From assembly GCF_000143415.4 (NCBI RefSeq), contig NW_003314266.1, positions 580,463 through 644,462 on the forward strand: a stretch of DNA of 64,000 bases, written 5' to 3'. Every line of letters begins with the position of its first letter. Within the stretch, counting starts at the first letter, position 1. Positions 57,038 to 64,000 of this stretch are shown piece by piece. The position numbers were made by a program, and so were the translations under genes. The DNA comes from Selaginella moellendorffii (taxonomy: Eukaryota > Streptophyta > Lycopodiopsida > Selaginellales > Selaginellaceae). Below the pieces are notes generated by a model that searched no databases, was not told the DNA's origin, and worked only from the letters and a program-made list of their open reading frames with translations.

Positions 57038-57472
57038 GCGCGAAGAGTTCGTAAACAGTCTCGTGTATAGTTTGCATTTGCGTTTGTGTTTGAGGAGGGC
57101 ACACGATGCGCTCGTCCGTGCGATTTGCTCTGCAAAAGAATCGAACACTTGTCGCTACCACCTTTGGGGGTTTGTTTGATCGATCAATCAATCAATCCAC
57201 GACTTGATAAGGATGTTATATGAAATCAGGAAGGCTTTTTATCCTACATAAACAAGATGCCCCTTGAAGGCATTACGCTAAGGTTGTAGAATTATATAGA
57301 CAGAACGGGCAAGCCTTTCTTTCTCACTTTATTTGATCTCAACCAGTTGGTAAGCAACTTAGAACTTGACTAGCAACAAGGATTTCATCGGAGTACATTG
57401 AAAACCATGAGAGGACCCTCTTTGATACGACAAGCTACAAACAAAAATAAAAGATTTAGAGAATACCTAGGT
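57038..57472. other. Intergenic DNA
   Basis: No gene is seen. A (GATC/AATC)n-like stretch is at about 57176-57200. Confidence 0.4.
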
Positions 57473-57536
57473 CTGGAGCATTAACAGCCGGGCAGAAAGT
57501 CACAGTGCTTTTTCTGCCCGGCTGTTAATGCTCCAG
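57473..57536. repeat. Perfect hairpin, 26-bp arms and 12-nt loop
   Basis: Arms 57473-57498 and 57511-57536 are exact reverse complements around the loop GTCACAGTGCTT. The stem is GC-moderate and has no bulge. It may be a recent foldback transposon end, a small-RNA precursor or a transcription-stalling structure. MicroRNA precursors usually have mismatches, so that reading is not favoured. Confidence 0.85.
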
Positions 57537-58019
57537 AGTGCCGGCTTTTCCGTGACACCAAAGCACAACAAAAGCACAAATTAGTTAACAGTGAGTCATG
57601 CTTTACTTATAAGGGGTTGCCCAACCAATCAGAATTTTTTGTTTTTTTAAACCAGCTTTTCTTCTTGCATCTTTTTCTACCTTGTCTTTTTTAGTTTTCT
57701 CCTTGGCCTCAATGTGAGCAATGTATTCTAGATTAGTGAGTGAAGTTTCATAGGGAATAGAGATGAACCTCTACTTCTCTCTTGTTTGTGGTTGGTTTTA
57801 AGTTTGAGTGGAGAATGGCATTGTGAGTTGAGCTATAAATTCTTCCATTGTTGGCTCATGAGCTTCTTCCATTCTATAGTTTACATTTACAGCAATTGTA
57901 GCACTTAAATCATTATCATTGTTATCATCTGCACTTATATCAAATATAAGTCTTTTCATCTTCATCTTTTTAAAGTTTTTTACTTGTGCCTTCTAAAGCT
58001 ACAGCCACGTGAAATTTGG
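57537..58019. other. AT-rich intergenic DNA
   Basis: No gene is seen; it may include the 3' part of the transposon relic that follows. Confidence 0.4.
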
Positions 58020-58560
58020 ATCCATAGTTGCACAATCGAAAAGCTAGAGTCCAGTTTTCTTAAAGCTAGCAATGATGTTTGCAAGAGTTAGAGCTTTGTC
58101 CAAGTGCTCTTCTCACCATTCCTGTTAAGATCTTTGTTGGAGTGTGTCTATGAAATTTTGCCTCCATGTACTCAGCATGGATGGCTTTGAATGTTATCTT
58201 GAAATGTTTGAAACAATATACATTAAGAGGTTGCATGTAATATGAAGTATGAGGTGGCATTATGACGATATCAATTCCTAACTCGAATGCTTTCTTTAAA
58301 GTAGCAAGAGCCATGACCATCCATCACAATGCAAGCTCGATTTGTTAAAGAGATGCCACTTGGGATGACTTTTGCAAAGTGTTCAAGGAAGTAGGTAAGC
58401 CCATTATTGCTCATCCATGCATTGGCTTGTACTTACATAGATGCTCCAAGCTCACACAAGTCCAACTAGCTTGTTGCTCAATTATGCTCTTAAAATATGT
58501 AGTGATTTAGAAGTTTTTGGCCATTCGTAGCAACAGCACAAATGATTATTATCCTTTGAT
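58020..58560 (-). mobile_element. DDE-superfamily (pogo/CENP-B-like) transposase relic
   Basis: On the reverse strand, translated blocks in order are RIIIICAVATNGQKL (near 58555), SNNGLTYFLEHFAKVIPSG (near 58420-58365), CIVMDGHGS (near 58335-58310, with the conserved catalytic D of the DDE core), ELGIDIVIMPPHTSYYMQPL (near 58285-58225) and ANIIASFKKTGL (near 58075-58035). This is the order of the DDE_1 core of pogo-like transposases. Frameshifts and stops make it inactive. Terminal repeats were not located. Confidence 0.75.
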
Positions 58561-59611
58561 GTTCATTTGGAATGACACTAAAAATTGTACAAGCTTGTTT
58601 ATATAAGTAACCAAAGGGAATGACTTGAATATAAAAAAAAAGGGCTCATAAATAATAATGCACCATTTTTTCCAATCAATTAAAGGTCTTGGGATATTTG
58701 GGGTTAAGCATTATTGAGTTTAAGTAACTTGCTTGTAAGAGAATGACTCGAGAAACAATATGTTAAGGTTTAAATATAAAAGAAAAAGGGTTTATAAATA
58801 AAAATACACCCCCTTTTTCAATCAGTTAAAAGTTTTAAGATATTTAAACAATTTTGAGTTTAAGTAATACTAAACTCCTAAGAAGTCCAAATTTAAAACT
58901 TGAGAGATGATCCGTTAAGGTTTAAATATAAAGGGAAAAGGCCATGAATAATAATGCACTTCCTTTTCCAATTAATTAAGGGTTTTGGAATATTTGGGGT
59001 ATTGAGTTTGAGTAATATTATTCCAAAAAGTTCAAATTTAAAAGATTGCAACTTCTTGAATACCATATAACAGCCTTACTAGATCAAGTGTAAAATAAGG
59101 ATTTTATTTAGGGTGATTTTAGTTAATTTTTGTTTCTTCTATAAATCTTTGTTGGGTTTTGTTAAGTACACCAAGAAACATTTAAGGGTTTCTAGCTCAT
59201 TCAATTAAGGTTTGAAGTGATCTAAACTCTAGAACTATAAAAACAATTGAATGTGACTAATAAAATTGGTTGGTGCCACATCAAATTGTTGGATGCCCGA
59301 TTGGATTACACTCTATGGCATTTGTAAAAACTTGATATTAATCAAGACTACAGTTCTCATCTTAGTTTTTTTATTTGTCTTCCAGTAGTTGTAATATTAC
59401 CTTTTTGTCACAATTTTGCAAAAAGTTTAATTCTTATGATTCTAATATTGCATATAATTCCAATATTTTTAAAAATTGGTACCTGGCTCTATTTCCACAT
59501 AGTCATAGATCTAATCAATGTTTTGTGCTTAATTGCAAGGTTTACAATATTGTTCTATGTTTAAGATTTTATTATACTCTTTGGTTCGCTTAAGCAAAAC
59601 TTGTAGGTATA
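58561..59611. other. AT-rich non-genic DNA
   Basis: No gene. A diverged unit recurs near 58630, 58770 and 58930: TTAAGGTTTAAATATAAA (or similar), then AATAATGCACC, TTTTCCAAT-AATTAA, GGTTTTGG-ATATTTGGG. It may be a tandem element of about 150 bp. Confidence 0.5.
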
Positions 59612-59886
59612 TCTCAAATATACTTAGATATTCTAGGATATTCTACCATCTAACAGTTTTTATTTATTTAGATTAATCTTGTATTTAAAATTTATAAATT
59701 TTCGTAAACACTTTCTAGTATATTCTTATTTATTTTATGGTTGATATGCAATAATATTAATATTTATTTATAAATTATAAACATGTTTATAATTATCAAT
59801 TAATTGAATTATTCAAAAATACTAAATAAGAATGACACTACTATTAAGCAAACCAAGTGTTACTGTATGCAACACATAACAAATTA
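59612..59886 (+). repeat. AT-rich dispersed repeat, copy 2
   Basis: Counterpart of 28364-28612, same orientation. Alignment runs from TTAGATATTCTAGGATATTC to TGCAACACATA-CAAAT with scattered substitutions and indels. A shorter related piece (CCTAGGATATTCTTAAATATT) is near 60478. Confidence 0.6.
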
Positions 59887-60920
59887 TTTTTCTAACTTTT
59901 GTGGTTGCATATATGTAATTAGTGTTTAATGCTAATATTTTCAATTAATATAACTCTATTTAAGCTAAATACACCAAGAATACACCTATATTGTCTCATA
60001 AACAATGTCAGATTAGCATCCAAACCCACATCATATTAACATGAAAAGTATTTTTCTTAAATAAAAACTTCTTTAGAGATTGAGTTGGAGTTTCATTGTA
60101 TTTTATCTTATAAGTTACTTTCTGTTTGTGTTTGAACAAATTTAATTAATATGAATTCTTAATTAAAACCAATAATATAAATTTCTAATAGATTTGTTAT
60201 TTAATTTATTTACATTATTTAATCATGTTCAATTGTGTTATATATATAATAGCTTTTGGTAGTTTTTATACATGTAAATATGTTAAGAACTTTACTTACA
60301 ATATCCCAAGGTACATCTGTGATATTTAATTAACAAGAATTGTTTTGATCTATATTTAGTTTTTTATTATAGGTTTAAATGTAAATATTTAATATTCTAG
60401 AAAAATTATTTGTTTAAATTTAATTTGAGTTTTTATTAGCTAGAGAAATACTATTTTCTATATAGATGTAAATATACCTAGGATATTCTTAAATATTTTA
60501 GAATTTCTAATTATTTAACTTCGCATTAACATAAGAGACAACAATATCATAGCTGAACTATCTATTATATGTTTTCATTGGGGAGTCTGGTCATGGGAAG
60601 AAGAGGCATAACATGGTGTTTACAATCCAAGAACTTTTCAATTCTTCTCTAGTTTTCTTCATGTAAACTTCTTAAATTGATCAACATATGGTTTAAAATT
60701 TAGAAAATTCTCAGCAACAATCCCTTTTATAGACAAATTTGGAGCTGAAAATGGTGAATTATATCTTGATTAGGTCGTGATAGATATAACGTTGTGCGGT
60801 TTGTCCTAGGGCGCGAACGAGAAAACGAGTGTTAAGTGTGGGAGAGCAAGGAGAAGCGCGAGAAGGCTCGATGCTGGGTGAGTGCCCTCTTTCCTTCCTC
60901 CCCAATTGCCCTCTTTTTCT
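59887..60920. other. AT-rich non-genic DNA
   Basis: No gene recognised. Composition changes to GC-richer at about 60780. Confidence 0.45.
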
Positions 60921-60926
60921 CCCCTC

Positions 60927-61290
60927 ATGGCTGCGATTTTTTGTTGTGAGGCAGGAAATGAGAACGTCGTTGTTACTCCACGTCGAGTCATGATCGATGA
61001 GCGTGCGACAAGAGCTGTAGAGCACAAGCTCGTTCGGCTTGCCTTGCTCACCGGCGAGGAGGAAAATCAAGAGCTCTACAGCCCAAGTGACTTGATCATC
61101 GGAACAGCTCCCAACGCTGAGGCTTTCTCCAGGTGAGCAACCAAGAATGCTTCTAACCTGGATGCTTCTAATGTCGATGCTTTCAGGTGGGCATCAGGAA
61201 ACAGGAAGTTCCTTTGTGATTTCATCTGAGGAAAGATCATTGCAAGGGAACTTCCGTATGACCCCATGGACAAGCTCAATTAAAAGTGGG
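60927..61290 (+). other. Unassigned exon-like sequence
   Basis: An ATG near 60927 opens a frame of about 69 codons (MAAIFCCEAGNENVVVTPRR and on) ending near a donor-like CAG|GTGAGC at about 61131. A second short block after TTTCAG at about 61187 (ASGNRKFLCDFI) may follow. No family was recognised and stops appear soon after, so this is a possible gene fragment only. Confidence 0.3.
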
Positions 61291-61407
61291 AGTTGCTTTT
61301 GATGCATAAGCAGGTGGATTGCTAGTGGTGGTAACAGCTATTAGCTACAAGTTAAATTTCAGGGGGACTTTTACAAGTTCAACGTGATAGTGCAAGTTTG
61401 TGGCTAA

Positions 61408-61962
61408 AGTTCTATTATTCCTTTTGGTATCGCAACTTTGAGTACCTACAGCACTTTTGTCATCAAGATCGCAACATCCCAGACGCCCAAGAATCTTCAT
61501 GAGCAAGCTGCAATCTTCTTTGGACCAAACTATCCTTGCTGCAAGCTCTATATTGGTCTCAAAAGGTTCAGTGAAAGAGCTAATGGAACTATTGGTATGT
61601 TGGCTTCGATCTATGAAAGGCTAGGAGCTGGCGGAGGGGCAGGCAGAGTTGGAGCTGGAGCAGTGGGAGGGGGATCAATGCCCATCTGGCTTGTCTCGTT
61701 TGGGACTTGCCCTTTGGGCTCAAATGCAACCTGGAAAAATTCAGAGATTCTCACAGGGGTTGGATATGGTGGTTTCATTTTGAATGGTCCTAGACTTGCA
61801 TCTTATACTCTGCATTTCCCAGCTTCACAAGTTTTCATGACGTTTGTTCCTACTAGAAGTGGAGCGGTGAGAGTTGCACCAGCTGGTGCACCTGTAAATT
61901 ATGAGTTGGATCTTTACTATATCCAACAAGCTTTTTTATGCCCTTTTGAACCCACGTATTAA
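61408..61962 (+). CDS. Unrecognised open frame, possible terminal exon
   Basis: A frame open from 61408 to a stop at 61962 (185 codons) without an ATG in its first 50 codons, so it may be the last exon of a split gene or a decayed gene. It has a Gly-rich stretch (LGAGGGAGRVGAGAVGGGS) and then a compact hydrophobic part (GVGYGGFILNGPRLASYTLH, DLYYIQQ) suggesting beta structure. No family is recognised. AT-rich repeats lie to its left. Confidence 0.35.
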   Translation, partial: SSIIPFGIATLSTYSTFVIKIATSQTPKNLHEQAAIFFGPNYPCCKLYIGLKRFSERANGTIGMLASIYERLGAGGGAGRVGAGAVGGGSMPIWLVSFGTCPLGSNATWKNSEILTGVGYGGFILNGPRLASYTLHFPASQVFMTFVPTRSGAVRVAPAGAPVNYELDLYYIQQAFLCPFEPTY

Positions 61963-62222
61963 AATCTATACACCTTGAGTTATAATCTAGCTTCTGATGA
62001 GTAATACGAAAAGAGTTTACCTTAACATGTATTCTATATTAAATGCTGATAATTTGGATCTTTATTTGTTCTCTCTTGGATGTTGTCCAGGTTTTGTGAG
62101 AAGCGACAAAAAGAAAACACATGGGGAGCGAGCGAGTTTTCCACTAATACACAGACGGCTAGCCTGTCAGTGCAGCTCACGCCCATGACAAGGAAGGTAA
62201 ACTGTGTTGGCCAAACCATTCC
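61963..62222. other. Short intergenic spacer
   Basis: No gene is seen. It separates the open frame at 61408-61962 from the end of the PPR pseudogene. Confidence 0.4.
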
Positions 62223-63580
62223 TCAAAATAAAAGCACATAAGAGGAGAAGTTTTCTGGCTCCAGCTCCATGAGCTTCTCCACAGCCATTCTCCCACGCCT
62301 CACATCGTCGTGCATTTTGGATGCGCCCAACATGATGGTCCATGGAATAGGATTCACAGTCGATGACGAACAAACCAGAAAACCTGTAGTTTCTTCGACC
62401 ATACTCAAGAGGCCGCATTTTCCCGATCCACCACGCAAAACGTGTTTGCCAGTCCGAACGATGCCAAAGTCCTGCGTTGCATATGTGTAGCAGTTCCAAG
62501 AATCCTGAAGCCTTCCATCGACGCTGCAAGCCGAGAGGATTGCGAGAAGCGTCACACTGTCCGGAGAGAAACCATTCAAAACCATCGCACGAAACGTTTC
62601 TCTGGCCATACAACCGTGACCCCGGTGAGAATATCCGGATATCAGAGAGTTCCATGACACGGAATCTCTCTCGTCCATGGACTGGAAGATATTATCAGTC
62701 ATCTCTACAAATCCAGCGCTAGCATACGCACCCAAGATTGCGTTCCAAGAGATTACATTGCGATGTGGCATCCGGTCAAACATAAATCTTGCATAATCCA
62801 AATGCCCATTTGAGGAAAATGCTGCGACTATTGTATTCCACGATAAAACACACTGTTGCGGCGTTAAATCGAATATTTTCTTTGCGTCAACTAATCTTCC
62901 AAGATGTGCGTAAGCAGCAGTAATGGTGCTCCACGACACCAAATCTCTCTGCGGCATCCTGTCGAAGAGAAAGCTCACAACTGGAGCTCCCGCTCATGGG
63001 AGTAGGCCGTAATCATCGTGTTCCAGGCGATTACGTCTCTCTCGGGCGCGATCTCAAAGAAGCTGCGAGCGAGGCCCAACTCGCCGTCGTGGACGAGCGA
63101 TCCGAGCATGGCGTTCCACGGAACGACACTCCACTGCGGCATTCTCTCGAAGAACAATTGCGCGAGGCGGGAATCGCCCTCCTTTCGGGCATAAGCGCTC
63201 ACCATCGTCGTCCACGACACGACGTTCCTGCGATCCATTGCCTCGAACAGCGCCCTGGCCTGCCGGATGTCGCCGTTTTCCACTCTGCCATGGATCATCA
63301 AATTCCACGAGAAGACGTTCTTTGCGTGGATCTCGTCAAAAGCTTCCCGGGATTCCTGCAAATGCCCACACTGGGCATACATTTGGACGAGATGGTTCGC
63401 GAGGTACGTGTTGGTGGTGGATGGATCGCCTTGTGAGTCGAGGAGCTCACGGTGAATCCTCCTCCCCTTTCTCACGTCTCTTCCGATGCCACACTGCCTC
63501 AATCTCGATGCGTAGCTCTCCACGATGGAGTGCTTGGAAGTGGCAGTGGACTTGAGGCATTGCTTGAGCACTCTCTTCAT
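62223..63580 (-). pseudogene. PPR gene with one frameshift
   Basis: An intronless PPR gene broken once. From the ATG at 63580 the first frame (about 200 residues) runs to a TGA near 62985, after RELQL. The second frame carries straight on (VSFLFDRMPQRDLVSW) to a stop at 62223. Restoring a single missing base would give a normal 31-residue S motif, so a 1-nt deletion is the simplest account. The C-terminal part (PWTIMLGASKMHDDVRRG, ELEPENFSSYVLL) is E-like but ends abruptly. Expected role if intact: organellar RNA binding. A sequencing error at this site would make the gene functional. Confidence 0.82.
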
Positions 63581-63718
63581 CCATGGACGCAAATACGAAA
63601 ATAGGTTCTAACCACTATTTTCCTCTATGAATCAAAGTTGACGAAAGTCAACGGAATGTGAAAATCAAGTCTATGACCAAATTGAAATCGCCCTGGCATA
63701 TCTCGTTCCGTGATGATT

Positions 63719-64000
63719 CTACAAAGTTTTGGCCAGCCGCTGCATAGCTCGAAAGTGAAGCGACGTCGATGGCATGACAAGGGGCCAGTCCTTCTCCGGA
63801 ATACCCTCAATGTCGTTACCCCAAGCTGCAAGTGTCCTATACTGCAGGAGGTCATACTCGATGAGACTGTTCACCTTGCCCACGGAAAGCTTGTTGCAGA
63901 GCGTCATGTAGGGCGTAATACCGTCCTTGTGTTTCACCAAGGTGGACACTACGGCCTTCCAATCGTCCTTGGTCCAGCACGGCTTGCTAGGCTTGTTGGC
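63719..64000 (-). CDS. Partial unknown protein, cut by right window edge
   Basis: A frame open from the window edge (64000) to a stop at 63719, 93 codons, on the - strand. It contains KPCWTKDDWKAVVSTLVKHK, LIEYDLLQYRTLAAWGNDIE and SLHFRAMQRLAKTL. No upstream start is available and the family was not recognised. Even amino-acid use and good codon quality suggest a real coding exon. Confidence 0.5.
   Translation of the reverse strand, partial: ANKPSKPCWTKDDWKAVVSTLVKHKDGITPYMTLCNKLSVGKVNSLIEYDLLQYRTLAAWGNDIEGIPEKDWPLVMPSTSLHFRAMQRLAKTL

Noticed and set aside
57473-57536. Classical microRNA precursor
   Set aside because: The stem is perfect and short (26 bp) with a 12-nt loop; plant precursors are usually longer with mismatches. 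Kept only as an open possibility.

Overview
The window looks like nuclear DNA of a vascular plant with a compact gene structure. It carries plant cytochrome P450s, a BAHD acyltransferase, germin-like proteins, an MLO gene, tonoplast aquaporins, polyubiquitin with a leader intron, and several long intronless PPR genes. Most introns are about 45-75 bp. Short introns, intronless PPR genes and GC-rich coding islands set in AT-rich repeat DNA fit a lycophyte such as Selaginella. That is inference; no species marker was tested.

Left part (1-19.4 kb): four tandem CYP71-clan-like P450 units on the + strand at 2-1330 (5' cut by the window edge), 11013-12521, 14308-15825 and 16284-17816. All have a single intron at the same site. 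The second unit is frameshifted, the third has lost part of the heme-binding loop, and the fourth has Gln where the I-helix acid normally sits. A BAHD acyltransferase (17867-19244, -) follows at once, so the block could be a small specialised-metabolism cluster. The 9.6 kb gap between units 1 and 2 is AT-rich and holds a foldback element, a fragment resembling a nuclear-pore anchor gene, and a tandem duplication.

Middle part (19.3-40.8 kb): a tRNA, a BTB-like gene, a broken germin-like gene, a nuclear-encoded organellar ribosomal protein S12, a small hairpin membrane protein and an aspartic-protease-like gene that lacks its second catalytic motif. Next come two copies of a protease/MLO neighbourhood. 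One MLO copy is dead (25816-26908) and one is intact with 15 exons (30422-32774); a dead protease copy lies between them. A decayed PHT4-type transporter gene, a hAT transposon relic, an intronless PPR gene and an intact germin-like gene follow.

Right part (41-64 kb): a seven-unit polyubiquitin gene, a small Cys-containing secreted candidate, a CUE-domain coiled-coil protein, a glycine-rich RNA-binding protein, a 2OG-Fe(II) oxygenase-like gene and a 1071-residue PPR gene. The CUE/RNA-binding pair and the oxygenase/PPR pair are divergent with very short gaps. Beyond them lie an unrecognised modular Cys-containing gene, tRNA-Gly(CCC), a tail-to-tail pair of near-identical TIP aquaporins sharing a promoter G-box, a perfect 26-bp hairpin, a DDE transposase relic, AT-rich repeats, a frameshifted PPR gene and a partial unknown gene at the right edge. 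Exon boundaries come from reading frame, GT/AG sites and family alignment from memory; no search or transcript evidence was available.
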